A DNA stretch of 64,000 nt from CAKRJP01 sp963589425 (GTDB lineage: Bacteria > Bacillota > Clostridia > Lachnospirales > Lachnospiraceae), in contig CAVAKZ010000001.1 of assembly GCA_963589425.1 (NCBI GenBank), positions 69,462-133,461 of the forward strand. Reading direction: 5' to 3'. The position numbers were made by a program, and so were the translations under genes. Of this stretch, positions 51,224 to 59,984 are shown piece by piece. Each line of letters starts with the position of its first letter. The first letter of the stretch is position 1. The notes under the pieces were generated by a model that worked only from the letters and a program-made list of their open reading frames with translations, was not told the origin of the DNA and made no database searches.

Positions 51224-51252
51224 TTGACAAATCCCCAAAAATACTGTAAAAT
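51224..51252 (+). promoter_or_regulatory. Promoter of the SRP RNA gene
   Basis: TTGACA (51224-51229), a 17-base spacer and TAAAAT (51247-51252) form an almost consensus sigma-A promoter, with the RNA 5' end expected 7 bases on, at 51259. Confidence 0.9.
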
Positions 51253-51258
51253 CTGAAG

Positions 51259-51521
51259 ACGTGCAGCCGGGGTGTTAGCGGTACCTTGCACCTGCAATCC
51301 GCTATAGCAGGGGTGATATTGCGCAGAGGGTCATGCTTGTCGGAGCCGCCCTTGATATGTGGCGTTGATGAGTAGGTCTCACGCGACGGGAATCTATGAA
51401 CCGTGTCAGGTCGGGAACGAAGCAGCACTAAGTAGAACCTTCCGGGTGCCGTGAGGGTGCCTGTTCTGAGTTTACTATCAAGGTAACGTCCGGGGAAATT
51501 GATTCGAAGCGCAATGCACGT
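51259..51521 (+). ncRNA. ffs: Signal recognition particle RNA, large Firmicutes type
   Basis: About 263 bases. The S-domain helix 8 carries GTGTCAGGTCGGGAACGAAG and GCAGCACTAAG at about 51403-51433, the binding site of Ffh. The 5' end (51259-51265, ACGTGCA) pairs with the 3' end (51515-51521, TGCACGT), closing the long Alu/S rod of Gram-positive SRP RNA. A strong promoter precedes and a terminator follows. It targets membrane and secreted proteins to the translocon. Both ends are set from the terminal pairing, so they may be off by a few bases. It is convergent with tadA. Confidence 0.93.
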
Positions 51522-51535
51522 GAATAAGATTTTGC

Positions 51536-51574
51536 AACTGTTCCTAGTCATTTGAATATTGGCTATGAACAGTT
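51536..51574 (+). terminator. Terminator of the SRP RNA, overlapping the end of tadA
   Basis: AACTGTTC pairs with GAACAGTT, with further pairs inside, followed by ATTTTTTTC on the plus strand. The tadA stop codon (51563-51565, minus) lies inside the stem, so the same bases encode the last TadA residues and stop the RNA gene. Confidence 0.85.
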
Positions 51575-52072
51575 ATTTTTTTCTTCTAATTTTCTCGCCT
51601 TCTTGGCCTCTCTCAGTTCCCGAAAGAAGTCTTTCATCATCTGGCTGCAGGCCTCTTCCATAAGGCCAGTCTCAAGTTCCACCTGGTGATTAAAGGCATC
51701 CATTTGCAGCAAATTTAAAATAGAACCGGCACATCCTGCCTTGGGATTCATACAGCCAACCACTACCCTTGTCATACGAGACTGAACAATAGCACCGGCA
51801 CACATCTGACAAGGTTCCAAGGTTACATACATCGTACATCCCTCTAATCGCCAGTCGTCCATTTTCTTGCTAGCCTTCTTTATAGCCTGAAGTTCCGCAT
51901 GGGCCAAGGTATTTTTATCGATGGTCCTTCGATTATAGCCTCTGGCAATAATACGATCTTCACAAACAATCACGCAACCAATAGGGACCTCCCCGATTGC
52001 ATAAGCCTTTTTCGCCTGTTTGATGGCTTCCCTCATATATTTTTCTTCCTGGGATAACTTGGCAAGTCTCAT
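51563..52072 (-). CDS. tadA: tRNA-specific adenosine deaminase
   Basis: A 169-residue deaminase. 'NTLAHAELQAIKKA' holds the catalytic HAE and 'LEPCQMCAGAIVQS' the PCxxC zinc ligands. It makes inosine at position 34 of tRNA-Arg(ACG). The ATG at 52072 has AGGAAG 6 bases upstream. It follows dgt by 41 bases, in the same transcript, and converges on the SRP RNA gene. Confidence 0.95.
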   Translation of the reverse strand: MRLAKLSQEEKYMREAIKQAKKAYAIGEVPIGCVIVCEDRIIARGYNRRTIDKNTLAHAELQAIKKASKKMDDWRLEGCTMYVTLEPCQMCAGAIVQSRMTRVVVGCMNPKAGCAGSILNLLQMDAFNHQVELETGLMEEACSQMMKDFFRELREAKKARKLEEKNNCS

Positions 52073-52113
52073 AATTTGCTTCCTATCTCTTATCTATATA
52101 TTTATCTATATAT

Positions 52114-53622
52114 TTACGACACGCTGGTAATTCCAACAATTCCATTTAACTCCTGATACAGACGCTGGGCATAGCTATCCGTCATGCCACACACATAATC
52201 TGTTACCAGCAAAATCCGCAAATACAACTTCTCCACCGGGGACTTTCCTCTTCCATGATAATGGTAGGCCCGCTTGTAATTGTCAGAAATAAACGAAACC
52301 ATTCTCTCATCTATAGAATTCAACTTTTCTTCCGGATCATCATATTTTACAATAGCAATCATAAACTTATTCATCAAATCATTCAACATGGTAGCCTCTG
52401 CCACCTCCATGCGATAAATGGGCTCTGAAGTAAACACCTCTCTATAAGCTAGATCTCCCAAAAGATCCATAAGCTTTTCTGCAAAGGTTCCATAAAAAAG
52501 ATCCTGCTTATAAGTTCCATTCATGATTTGATTATAGTTACTTGTAAACCCATAAGTTGCGCAGTTAATAGCAAAACCCTGCACTCGAACGATCCAGTTC
52601 TTCACCGCATAGTCTTCCGGATTAGAAACGTGCCGTTCTTTTCCACGCATATACAAGTCTTTTAATTTATCTACCGGCATAAATTTTTCAGACATACTAT
52701 GCCGATAACAGATCTGCAATTCCTCCAGCTCTTCTAAAAGTTTTCCATAGCTTAGGTATCCTTTCACAAAGGCATCCTCGATGTCTGCAGTCTTATAGGC
52801 AATGTCATCTGCCGCCTCCAAAAGAAAAGTCAAGGGATGTCTGCACCCATTGCTTCCAAGCTCTTTTTGGATATCTGCAAACAATTCCCTGTCTGCATAA
52901 TAATATCCCATTTTTCTTTTCTTAATGTCTCCCCCATGTTTTTCAATCTCCGTGGAAGATACCGGATATTTTATAATGGTACCAAGCAGGGCATAGGTTA
53001 GATTCATTCCCCGCTCATCCACCAGAAAATGAAGCTTGCTAATTAAGCGTAAGGCCTGAGCATTTCCCTCAAAATGATAAAAATCATTTAACATTTGAGG
53101 CTCTAAAACTTCAGCAATAGGCCTGCCATGATAAGTCATCACCGGCAGTTTTTTTTCAAACCACTCCCTAATAATATCTTCCCCAAAATGGCCAAAAGGG
53201 GGATTGCCAATATCATGAATCAATCCGGCGCACTGCAAAATATTGCAGATATCCTCCTTCATCTGGGGAGTAAAGCCAGGATCCTTTTTGTAAGCCAGAA
53301 TATTTTCCCCTACATTCTGCCCCAGGGACTTCGCAAAGGAAGACACTTCCAAAGAGTGGGTCAGACGAGTCCGCACAAAATCACTCTTATCTAGGGGATG
53401 CACCTGGGTCTTATCCTGCAGTCTCCTAAAAGAGGCACTGCCAATTATTCTGTGATAATCCTTCTCAAACTCACTGCGAAGGTCTCCGTTTTTCCCGCTT
53501 TTACTCTTTTCACCGCTTCCGCGGCTTCTTTTTGTTGATAGCAATTGTTCCCAATTCAATCCTATTTTCTCCAAATTATATTTTTCTATAAAATACAAAT
53601 ATTCAGGCCGAATTTTAATCAT
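52114..53622 (-). CDS. dgt: dGTP triphosphohydrolase
   Basis: A 502-residue HD-domain enzyme: 'RLTHSLEVSSFAKSLGQN' (HD first His), 'CAGLIHDIGNPPFGHFGE' (HD) and 'EAADDIAYKTADIEDAF' (later Asp). It hydrolyses dGTP to deoxyguanosine and triphosphate, affecting nucleotide pools. The length fits the dgt1-type subfamily. It lies between an HTH/repeat protein gene and tadA with short gaps, so an operon is likely. Confidence 0.9.
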   Translation of the reverse strand: MIKIRPEYLYFIEKYNLEKIGLNWEQLLSTKRSRGSGEKSKSGKNGDLRSEFEKDYHRIIGSASFRRLQDKTQVHPLDKSDFVRTRLTHSLEVSSFAKSLGQNVGENILAYKKDPGFTPQMKEDICNILQCAGLIHDIGNPPFGHFGEDIIREWFEKKLPVMTYHGRPIAEVLEPQMLNDFYHFEGNAQALRLISKLHFLVDERGMNLTYALLGTIIKYPVSSTEIEKHGGDIKKRKMGYYYADRELFADIQKELGSNGCRHPLTFLLEAADDIAYKTADIEDAFVKGYLSYGKLLEELEELQICYRHSMSEKFMPVDKLKDLYMRGKERHVSNPEDYAVKNWIVRVQGFAINCATYGFTSNYNQIMNGTYKQDLFYGTFAEKLMDLLGDLAYREVFTSEPIYRMEVAEATMLNDLMNKFMIAIVKYDDPEEKLNSIDERMVSFISDNYKRAYHYHGRGKSPVEKLYLRILLVTDYVCGMTDSYAQRLYQELNGIVGITSVS

Positions 53623-53675
53623 TCAGCCTGAATCTTCTAATGTCACTGCCAAAGACTCCTTGGTCCTTCTCTAAT

Positions 53676-54911
53676 TTAATCTAAGTAAATAGGCTCCTCG
53701 TAAGCTTTGCCAAGTTCTGCCTTCTTTTGTTCCTGATAGCCTAAGAAGGCCCACTCTGTCATCTCTTCCCAAGCATGAATTCCTCGGTTATAAACCTGAA
53801 CATAACCAATCTTCTTTGGATGTACTCTGACACTGTTGGTCTGGTACTCTCTTCCTGTGTAAGGGTTAATCTCTCCACGCTCCAAATCTTCTTCATCAAC
53901 AGGAATAGTCTCCACTGCTTCTACTTCTTCTCTGTAGGCTTCCTCCACCTGAGGATACCAATTATTCTGGGCGCTGGCTTCCTGCACTAGGCTGTTAAGA
54001 TAGCTTCCGTTATCCTGAAACTGGTCCATTGCTTGCTCCTGACGAACCATATCATTCTCCGTTGCGTAATAAGTTTCCTCCGGCTCGTATGCCGGTGCAG
54101 GCTTTTCTTTCTCTTTTTCTTCCTCTACCTGTACTTCTTTTGCAGCTTTCTCTTCCTTGCCACGACGACGGAAGTTTGCAAACCATCCTCTCTTCGGTTT
54201 CTCTTCTTCCTTCTTCACCTCCGGTTCAACTACTGCAGGTTCTACCGCTGCTTCAGGCTCAGGCTCTGCTACTGCAGATTCTGCCGCTGCCTCAAACTCT
54301 GGCTCTGCTGTTTCAGATTCTGCCACTGCTTCAAACTCCGGTTCTGCTGCTACAGCTTCTGCCACTGCCTCAAACTCTGGCTCTGCTGCTACAGCTTCCG
54401 CCACTGCCTCAAACTCTGGCTCTGCTGTTCCAGGTTCTGCTACTGCTTCAGGCTCCAGCTCTACTGCTTCAGGCTCTGCAACTGCTTCATATTCCGGCTC
54501 TACTGCTACAGCCGCTGCCACAGCTTCTGCGGTCTCTGTAACTTCTTCCAAGACCTCAGGCTCTGTTTTCTTTACAGCAACTTCTGCCTCAGCCATCGTC
54601 TCCTTCACAGCCTTCTTGTCAGCTACTTTCTGGCGTTTTTTAAGCACCATAGCCTCTTCTTTATTATTATAATTGCTTTCTATGGAATCATCTTCATTAA
54701 GAATATTTAATTGAAAAGGGCACTCAAGGATCTCTGCGATCATCCGCATATCCTGCTCCTGAAAATTATCCCTTCCCAGTCTCTGGGTCAGGTTCTGTCT
54801 GGACATCTTCTTGCCGGTCTTTGATTCTATAATCTCCGCCAATTCCTTGATGGTCATACCTTTACGACTTAAGACTATTTTGACTTGCTCCCCGAATGTT
54901 AAATCTAACAT
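53676..54911 (-). CDS. HTH protein with Ala/Glu/Val-rich tandem repeats
   Basis: A 411-residue protein. The N-terminus 'GEQVKIVLSRKGMTIKELAE' with 'MSRQNLTQRLGRDNFQEQDM' is an XRE-type helix-turn-helix (about 1-70). From about 120 to 240 there are Glu/Pro/Ala/Val repeats of roughly 13 residues ('EPEFEAVAEAVAA'), then a 'KRGWFANFRRRGKEEKAA' stretch and an acidic C-terminus with 'EINPYTGREYQTNSVRVHPK'. It is upstream of dgt on the same strand with a 53-base gap. A regulator with a flexible spacer is plausible; the repeat length may vary between strains. Confidence 0.75.
   Translation of the reverse strand: MLDLTFGEQVKIVLSRKGMTIKELAEIIESKTGKKMSRQNLTQRLGRDNFQEQDMRMIAEILECPFQLNILNEDDSIESNYNNKEEAMVLKKRQKVADKKAVKETMAEAEVAVKKTEPEVLEEVTETAEAVAAAVAVEPEYEAVAEPEAVELEPEAVAEPGTAEPEFEAVAEAVAAEPEFEAVAEAVAAEPEFEAVAESETAEPEFEAAAESAVAEPEPEAAVEPAVVEPEVKKEEEKPKRGWFANFRRRGKEEKAAKEVQVEEEKEKEKPAPAYEPEETYYATENDMVRQEQAMDQFQDNGSYLNSLVQEASAQNNWYPQVEEAYREEVEAVETIPVDEEDLERGEINPYTGREYQTNSVRVHPKKIGYVQVYNRGIHAWEEMTEWAFLGYQEQKKAELGKAYEEPIYLD
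54230..54530. repeat. 39-bp imperfect tandem repeats inside the HTH gene
   Basis: About six to eight imperfect copies of a 39-base unit (CACTGCCTCAAACTCTGGCT type in the plus strand), keeping the reading frame and encoding 13-residue Glu/Ala/Val repeats. Neighbouring copies near 54365-54445 are almost identical. Such a tract can expand or contract by slippage. Confidence 0.75.
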
Positions 54912-55011
54912 AATCTTTCCTCCTTATTAAATTGTAAGTTTATACTCTAGCAAGGTTATTTATTAGTAAACTTTATGATTTCTTGATAAACCTTAGCTTT
55001 TCCCGACTTCT

Positions 55012-55040
55012 ATTCTAGCAAATTCATTTTTTTACGTCAA
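55012..55040 (-). promoter_or_regulatory. Promoter of the HTH-dgt-tadA operon
   Basis: On the minus strand TTGACG, 17 bases and TAGAAT, about 100 bases before the ATG at 54911. The 55041-55065 part up to the terminator is AT rich. Confidence 0.65.
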
Positions 55041-55065
55041 CAGTCAACTTTATTGTTTTCACAAC

Positions 55066-55110
55066 AAAAATGACGTTTGCCTGACCTCTTGTCAGACAAA
55101 CGTCATTTTT
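55066..55110 (-). terminator. Terminator after aroB
   Basis: A 20-base-pair stem with one mismatch and a 5-base loop, with A and T tracts on both sides. It lies 27 bases beyond the aroB stop and upstream of the HTH gene promoter, so it isolates the two operons. In principle it works in both directions. Confidence 0.88.
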
Positions 55111-55137
55111 TTATTTCTTATATCTTTTTTACTTTGC

Positions 55138-56199
55138 CTATACCATCCGTTCTCCCTCTGAGAAGAAGTCTACCGATGCAGGATATACATAGCTATCTCC
55201 AATCTCCCTAAGAAGAATCAGGTTCAAATGATTGTTCAGATTCTTCTTGTCCAAGGTAATGGCCTCTGCCAAATCCTTTAAAGGAAGTTTTGCCTCATAG
55301 GGCAGTCCGTAAGCCTTAAGAACAGCCAGAATCTCCTCTCCGGTTCCTTTCTTAGTAAGCCCTTGTTCCTCCGCCATCAAGGTCAGCTGGTACATGCCAA
55401 TGGCCACCGCTTCCCCATGGCTTTCCTTGGTGTAATTCCAGTACTGTTCAATGGTATGAGCCAGGGTATGTCCAAAATTTAAAAGCATCCTTTCTCCTGT
55501 ATCGAACTGGTCTTGCTCCACCACCATTCGCTTAATATCCACGCATTTTTCAATTACAGATGGAAGTACTTCCTTCAAGCCATCAAAGGAATCATAGGAG
55601 GACAGAACATGAAAGAGCTGCCAATCTTTAATACATCCATATTTAATAATCTCACCCATTCCATCTGTGATATAGCGGTCCGGAAGAGTATCTAATACTG
55701 TAGGGTCAATAAGCACCATCAAAGGCTGTTTAAAGGCTCCCACTAAATTTTTACCCTCTGGCAGATCTACCGCCACCTTCCCTCCTACCGAAGAATCAAC
55801 TTGAGCCAAGAGAGATGTAGGAATCTGTATATACTTCACTCCCCGAAGATAACTGGCTGACGCAAAGCCTGCCAAATCCCCGATAACTCCACCGCCTAGA
55901 GCAATCACCAAATCACTTCTAGACATTTTTGCCTGCAGCATAGCAGAATAGATTTTCGGAAGAAAATCAAAGCTCTTGGTGGACTCCCCATGGGGAAGTA
56001 CCAAGTGATGACATTCATAACTTTCTGACAACTGTTCTTTTAACTTTTCTCCATAAATGGGATACACAGAATCATCAGAGATTATAAAAATCTCCTTGCC
56101 CCCATACACCTCTCCAATATATTTATCCGCTTGATCTAACAGATGATTTTCTATATAAATCGGGTAGCTATCCGCCCCTAGTTCTACATATAGTTTCAT
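55138..56199 (-). CDS. aroB: 3-dehydroquinate synthase
   Basis: A 353-residue enzyme that turns DAHP into dehydroquinate, the second shikimate step. NAD-binding 'LALGGGVIGDLAGFASASYL' and 'DSSVGGKVAVDLPEGKNLVG', and the zinc ligand motifs 'GEIIKYG', 'FGHTLAHTIE' and 'SHGEAVAIGM' are all present. The ATG at 56199 has AGGAG 9 bases upstream; a TTG two codons earlier is not needed. It follows aroF by 24 bases. Confidence 0.95.
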   Translation of the reverse strand: MKLYVELGADSYPIYIENHLLDQADKYIGEVYGGKEIFIISDDSVYPIYGEKLKEQLSESYECHHLVLPHGESTKSFDFLPKIYSAMLQAKMSRSDLVIALGGGVIGDLAGFASASYLRGVKYIQIPTSLLAQVDSSVGGKVAVDLPEGKNLVGAFKQPLMVLIDPTVLDTLPDRYITDGMGEIIKYGCIKDWQLFHVLSSYDSFDGLKEVLPSVIEKCVDIKRMVVEQDQFDTGERMLLNFGHTLAHTIEQYWNYTKESHGEAVAIGMYQLTLMAEEQGLTKKGTGEEILAVLKAYGLPYEAKLPLKDLAEAITLDKKNLNNHLNLILLREIGDSYVYPASVDFFSEGERMV

Positions 56200-56223
56200 A
56201 TGCAACTCCTTTGTTTCTAAATC

Positions 56224-57237
56224 CTACAATGATCTTCCAACTGCCTCTGCAATCTTTGCCAGCTCTTTTAAAAGTCCATCATATTTTTTTGGTTTCAAAG
56301 ACTGAGCACCATCACACAAAGCATTCTCCGGATCATTGTGTACCTCTATCATAAGACCGTCAGCTCCGGCTGCCACAGAAGCCTTGGCCATGCTGTCCAC
56401 CAGCCACCATTTTCCTCCTGCGTGACTAGGATCCACAACAATTGGCAAATGCGTCAATTTGTGAAGCACCGGCACACTCTGAAGATCTAAGGTATTTCTT
56501 GTATAGCTCTCAAAGGTACGGATACCTCGCTCACAGAGAATAACATTTTCATTTCCTGAAGCCATAATATACTCTGCAGACATAATCCACTCTTCAAAGG
56601 TAGCATTCAATCCTCTCTTTAAAAGGATAGGACGGTCTAGCTGTCCAAGTTCCTTTAAAAGGTCAAAGTTCTGCATGTTTCTGGCACCAATCTGAATCAG
56701 GTCTACCTTCTCATTAAATACATCCAGATAGCGATCTGACATAAGCTCTGTAACAATAGGAAGGCCTACTTCCTCCTTCACAGCACATAAGATGTCTAAT
56801 CCTTCTAATCCTAATCCCTGGAATGAATAAGGGCTGGTTCTCGGCTTAAATGCACCGCCTCGAAGCATGTTGGCTCCGGAAGCCTTCACTTCTTTTGCAA
56901 TTCCCAATACCTGCTCGTAACTTTCTACGGAACACGGACCTGCAATCAAGGCCAGGTTCTTTCCTCCTACTTTTACGCCGGACACATCCACAACAGAGTC
57001 CTCCGGATGAAAAGCACGATTGGCTAACTTATAAGGCTCCTGCACGTGCATAACCTTGTCAATGGCCTCATCTATTTCAAATAATCTCACATCAACCTTG
57101 GTGGTATCTCCAAGACACCCGATGATGGTCATCTCTGTACCTTCAACGATATGGGTGTCCAATCCCCTTTTCTTTACCATCTGCTGGACACGATCTACAT
57201 CCGCCTGTTTTGTTCCCGGTTTTAAAACAATAATCAT
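56224..57237 (-). CDS. aroF: 3-deoxy-7-phosphoheptulonate synthase
   Basis: A 337-residue DAHP synthase of the type with an N-terminal ferredoxin-like regulatory domain (about 1-70; 'QADVDRVQQMVKKRGLDTH') and a KDO8P-synthase-like barrel. 'GPCSVESYEQVLGIAKE', 'MLRGGAFKPRTSPYSFQG' and 'VVDPSHAGGKWWLVD' are the active-site motifs. It condenses phosphoenolpyruvate and erythrose-4-phosphate, the first shikimate step. I use the ATG at 57237 (GGAGG 9 bases upstream). Feedback control by an aromatic amino acid is expected from the N-terminal domain. Confidence 0.94.
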   Translation of the reverse strand: MIIVLKPGTKQADVDRVQQMVKKRGLDTHIVEGTEMTIIGCLGDTTKVDVRLFEIDEAIDKVMHVQEPYKLANRAFHPEDSVVDVSGVKVGGKNLALIAGPCSVESYEQVLGIAKEVKASGANMLRGGAFKPRTSPYSFQGLGLEGLDILCAVKEEVGLPIVTELMSDRYLDVFNEKVDLIQIGARNMQNFDLLKELGQLDRPILLKRGLNATFEEWIMSAEYIMASGNENVILCERGIRTFESYTRNTLDLQSVPVLHKLTHLPIVVDPSHAGGKWWLVDSMAKASVAAGADGLMIEVHNDPENALCDGAQSLKPKKYDGLLKELAKIAEAVGRSL

Positions 57238-57251
57238 AATAATCTTCCTCC

Positions 57252-57311
57252 CAAATATACTCACCACAAATATTTACGTCTCAAACATTTACGCTTCAAA
57301 TATTCACACTG
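57252..57311 (-). repeat. Four 15-base repeats in the aroF leader
   Basis: Four head-to-tail imperfect copies of CAAATATTTACGTCT type (plus strand) fill 57252-57311 between the promoter and the aroF ribosome binding site. They are AT rich, so chance similarity cannot be excluded. Confidence 0.6.
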
Positions 57312-57338
57312 TAAAATTTTAGTTCTTTAAAGTGTGAA
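57303..57338 (-). promoter_or_regulatory. Inverted repeat in the aroF leader
   Basis: TTCACACT and AGTGTGAA are perfect inverted arms separated by 20 bases, starting about 10 bases downstream of the -10 box. Position suits an operator for a repressor or a 5' stem. No T-box or TRAP-type motif is seen. Confidence 0.5.
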
Positions 57339-57348
57339 ACTATCGTCT

Positions 57349-57377
57349 AGTTTAGCCTTATAAAAATCCATTGTCAA
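57349..57377 (-). promoter_or_regulatory. Promoter of the aroF-aroB operon
   Basis: On the minus strand TTGACA, a 17-base spacer and TAAACT, leaving a leader of about 105 bases before the aroF ATG. Confidence 0.75.
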
Positions 57378-57481
57378 CCGGTCTCTTAAAATTTATAATT
57401 AAGATAGCCACAAAGTATCAAACTTTTTAAAAATCGACATTTTGTGTTTAATATATCTTTTGATTCAAGGAATTTTATTTT

Positions 57482-58162
57482 ATGGTTAGGACTTATCTTG
57501 CAGATCTTCATCAGCTTGAAGATCCTGAAATTTACGAAAAATGTTATCAAACCTTACCCCTGTGGCGAAAGGAAAAGATAGATAAAATCAACCCCCCAAA
57601 GAACAAAATCCAAGGTCTTGGAGCCTGGAGTCTGTTTACAACGGCCGCCAATTTAGTATCCCTAGATATTAAAAAAATAACCGAGAGTCAGGAAAACTTT
57701 TTAAACACATGCTATGTAAATATTTCCCACTCCGGTTACTATGGTCTCTGCACCATCAGTGATAAGTCTAAGGCAAAAGTAGGCTGTGATATAGAAACTC
57801 TCGGAAAATTTAGAGAAAGCATGGCCAGAAGATACTTCTGCGCTTCAGAATACCAACAACTTCTCCATGCCCAAGACCTTACAGAGCGCACCAAGCTCTT
57901 CTACCGCTACTGGGTTCTGAAAGAAAGTTTTTTAAAAGCCACCAGACAGGGGATGAAATTAGATACCCGAAGCTTTGAGATTGGATGGAAGAAAAAAAGC
58001 CCCAACTTCCAACAACCCTGTCTACTTAAGCAGCCAAAGGATTTTCCGGAAGCCTACTATTATCAAGAATACACTCTAGCCAAGGCCCAAATTCCTGCTG
58101 CAATAGCCATATGCGCAACAGATCCAGAAATAGATTACACACTTCATATTTTGAACTTTTAA
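57482..58162 (+). CDS. 4'-phosphopantetheinyl transferase (Sfp type)
   Basis: A 226-residue transferase that loads the phosphopantetheine arm from CoA onto acyl, peptidyl or aryl carrier proteins. 'VGCDIETLGKFRESMARRYF' (Mg-binding GCDIE) and 'YWVLKESFLKATRQGMKL' (WxxKES..K) are the two diagnostic motifs. No natural-product carrier protein lies in the window, so the target could be fatty-acid ACP or a distant synthase. Start ATG at 57482 has AAGGA about 10 bases upstream. It is divergent from aroF. Confidence 0.9.
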   Translation: MVRTYLADLHQLEDPEIYEKCYQTLPLWRKEKIDKINPPKNKIQGLGAWSLFTTAANLVSLDIKKITESQENFLNTCYVNISHSGYYGLCTISDKSKAKVGCDIETLGKFRESMARRYFCASEYQQLLHAQDLTERTKLFYRYWVLKESFLKATRQGMKLDTRSFEIGWKKKSPNFQQPCLLKQPKDFPEAYYYQEYTLAKAQIPAAIAICATDPEIDYTLHILNF

Positions 58163-58189
58163 AGCAGGAACTCCCCTTTAACAGTAAAA

Positions 58190-58216
58190 AACAGCCGGGA
58201 TTGTATCCCGGCTGTT
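58190..58216. terminator. Bidirectional terminator between the PPTase and phosphoglucomutase genes
   Basis: A perfect 12-base-pair stem (AACAGCCGGGAT) with a TGT loop. The minus strand has the U tract TTTTTTACTG, so it mainly ends phosphoglucomutase transcripts; the plus side gives a weaker tail for the transferase. Confidence 0.88.
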
Positions 58217-58260
58217 CCATTTCTAAAGATAGATAGAAACATTTTTATCATAAATATTTG

Positions 58261-59943
58261 CTATGCAAAAATCGGCTTTAAGCCCTCAGCTAACTGATCC
58301 TTTTTTGCCTGCGCCTCTGCCTTATCCCTACCTAAGGTTGTAAAGTAGGTCTTGATCTTTGGCTCTGTTCCTGACGGACGTACAATCACAGTTCCGCCAT
58401 CTTCCAAAGTATAAATCAGCACATTAGCTGCCGGAAGTCCTGTCTCCTCAGTCTTCTTATAATCTAGGGCCTTTGTAACCTTAATTCCTGCAATCTCCTC
58501 TAAGGGCTTCTGGCGAAGATTTTCCATAATAGAAGCCATCTTATCCATACCAGTAAGTCCAGGGAATTCAAAGCTGTCTACCTGATTCAGGTAACGTCCA
58601 TACTGGCTATAAATCTCTTCCAACCTCTCCTTTAAGGAGCTGCCAATACTCCTATAATATGCAGCCATCTCACAGATCAACATAGATCCTATAACTGCAT
58701 CCTTATCTCTTACATATGGGCCTGCCAGATATCCATAACTCTCTTCAAATCCGAAGATAAAGCGATCTACTTCTCCTGCAGCCTCTAATCTCGCAATCTG
58801 GTCTCCAATCCACTTAAATCCTGTCAGCACATTGCGAAGTTCTACTCCATAGTGATTAGCAACTGCATCTGCTAACGGTGTGGATACAATAGACTTCACT
58901 GCCACAGGCTTCTCCGGCATCGTTCCCTTCTCTATACGTCCTGCGCAAATATAATCCAAAAGCAGAACTCCTACTTCATTACCACTTACAAGTTCATAAG
59001 AACCATCCGGGCACTTCATAGCAATACCTACACGATCTGCATCCGGATCAGTAGCCAACATAAGGTCTGCCCCTTCTTTCTCAGCCAGTTCAAGTCCCAG
59101 CCTAAGAGCCTCAAAAATCTCAGGGTTCGGATAACTACAGGTAGTGAAATATCCGCTTGGATACTCCTGCTCTGGAACGATGGTAATATCTGTAATTCCA
59201 ATATCCTTCAAAACTCTGGTAACCGGAACGAGACCTGAACCATTTAAGGGACTATATACTAGCTTCAATCCTGCTGTCCTGCAAAGTCCCGGGCGAACTT
59301 GACGCTCCTCAATGGCAGCATATAAGGCTTCCTTACAATCATCTCCTACAAAATGAATCAGTCCCTTTTCAACGCCTTCCGCAAAAGAAATATAATTAGC
59401 ACCGGTCAAAACATCAATCTTCTGAATCTCATCATAAACAATAGCTGCCGCATCATCAGTTAACTGACATCCATCTGGTCCATAGGCCTTGTATCCATTG
59501 TACTTTGCCGGATTGTGAGATGCAGTCACCATAATACCCGCATTGCAATTATAGTAACGAGTGGCAAAGGAAAGAGCCGGTACCGGCATCAATGCATCAT
59601 AGATACGGACCTGAATTCCATTGGCTGCCAAAACACTTGCTGCTGTCTTAGCAAACACATCGCTCTTTAATCTACTGTCATAACTAATAGCAACCGTCTG
59701 GCTTCCTCCCTGAGTCTTTACCCAGTTGGCAAGTCCCTGGGTTGCCTGGCGAACCACGTATATATTCATACGGTTAGTTCCTGCCCCAAGTACTCCGCGC
59801 AGTCCGGCTGTTCCGAACTTCAGAGCCATAGCGAAGCGCTCTTTAATCTCATTGTCATTGTCTTTAATGCCGGCTAATTCGGTAGTCAGATCGATGTCTT
59901 CAAGATCTGCTTCCTGCCAACGCTCATACTCTTTCTGATACAT
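58261..59943 (-). CDS. Phosphoglucomutase/phosphomannomutase
   Basis: A 560-residue alpha-D-phosphohexomutase. 'MVTASHNPAKYNGYKAYG' is the phosphoserine loop, 'LMLATDPDADRVGIAM' the magnesium loop, 'GFEESYGYLAGPYVRD' the sugar-binding loop and 'RPSGTEPKIKTYFT' the phosphate-binding loop, all intact. It interconverts glucose-1-P and glucose-6-P (and probably mannose forms). I use the ATG at 59943 with AGGAG 8 bases upstream; a GTG at 59952 lies inside that site. Confidence 0.95.
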   Translation of the reverse strand: MYQKEYERWQEADLEDIDLTTELAGIKDNDNEIKERFAMALKFGTAGLRGVLGAGTNRMNIYVVRQATQGLANWVKTQGGSQTVAISYDSRLKSDVFAKTAASVLAANGIQVRIYDALMPVPALSFATRYYNCNAGIMVTASHNPAKYNGYKAYGPDGCQLTDDAAAIVYDEIQKIDVLTGANYISFAEGVEKGLIHFVGDDCKEALYAAIEERQVRPGLCRTAGLKLVYSPLNGSGLVPVTRVLKDIGITDITIVPEQEYPSGYFTTCSYPNPEIFEALRLGLELAEKEGADLMLATDPDADRVGIAMKCPDGSYELVSGNEVGVLLLDYICAGRIEKGTMPEKPVAVKSIVSTPLADAVANHYGVELRNVLTGFKWIGDQIARLEAAGEVDRFIFGFEESYGYLAGPYVRDKDAVIGSMLICEMAAYYRSIGSSLKERLEEIYSQYGRYLNQVDSFEFPGLTGMDKMASIMENLRQKPLEEIAGIKVTKALDYKKTEETGLPAANVLIYTLEDGGTVIVRPSGTEPKIKTYFTTLGRDKAEAQAKKDQLAEGLKPIFA

Positions 59944-59984
59944 TTTTACCACTCCTAAAACTTATTTTCCCTTAATGGTTTTTG

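Noticed and set aside
51183..51551. Longer N-terminus for the radical SAM protein
   Set aside because: The frame upstream of 51182 runs through the SRP RNA and its promoter on the opposite strand and has no start site; the ATG at 51182 has a clear AGGAG site.
54230..54530. CRISPR array
   Set aside because: Repeats are adjacent without spacers, keep a reading frame and encode a protein spacer.
54029..54710. Leu/Ser/Ala-rich frames opposite the HTH repeat gene
   Set aside because: Composition simply mirrors the repetitive codons of the HTH gene on the other strand.
57238..57377. T-box or tryptophan attenuator before aroF
   Set aside because: No T-box core sequence, specifier loop or terminator with U tract is present in the leader.
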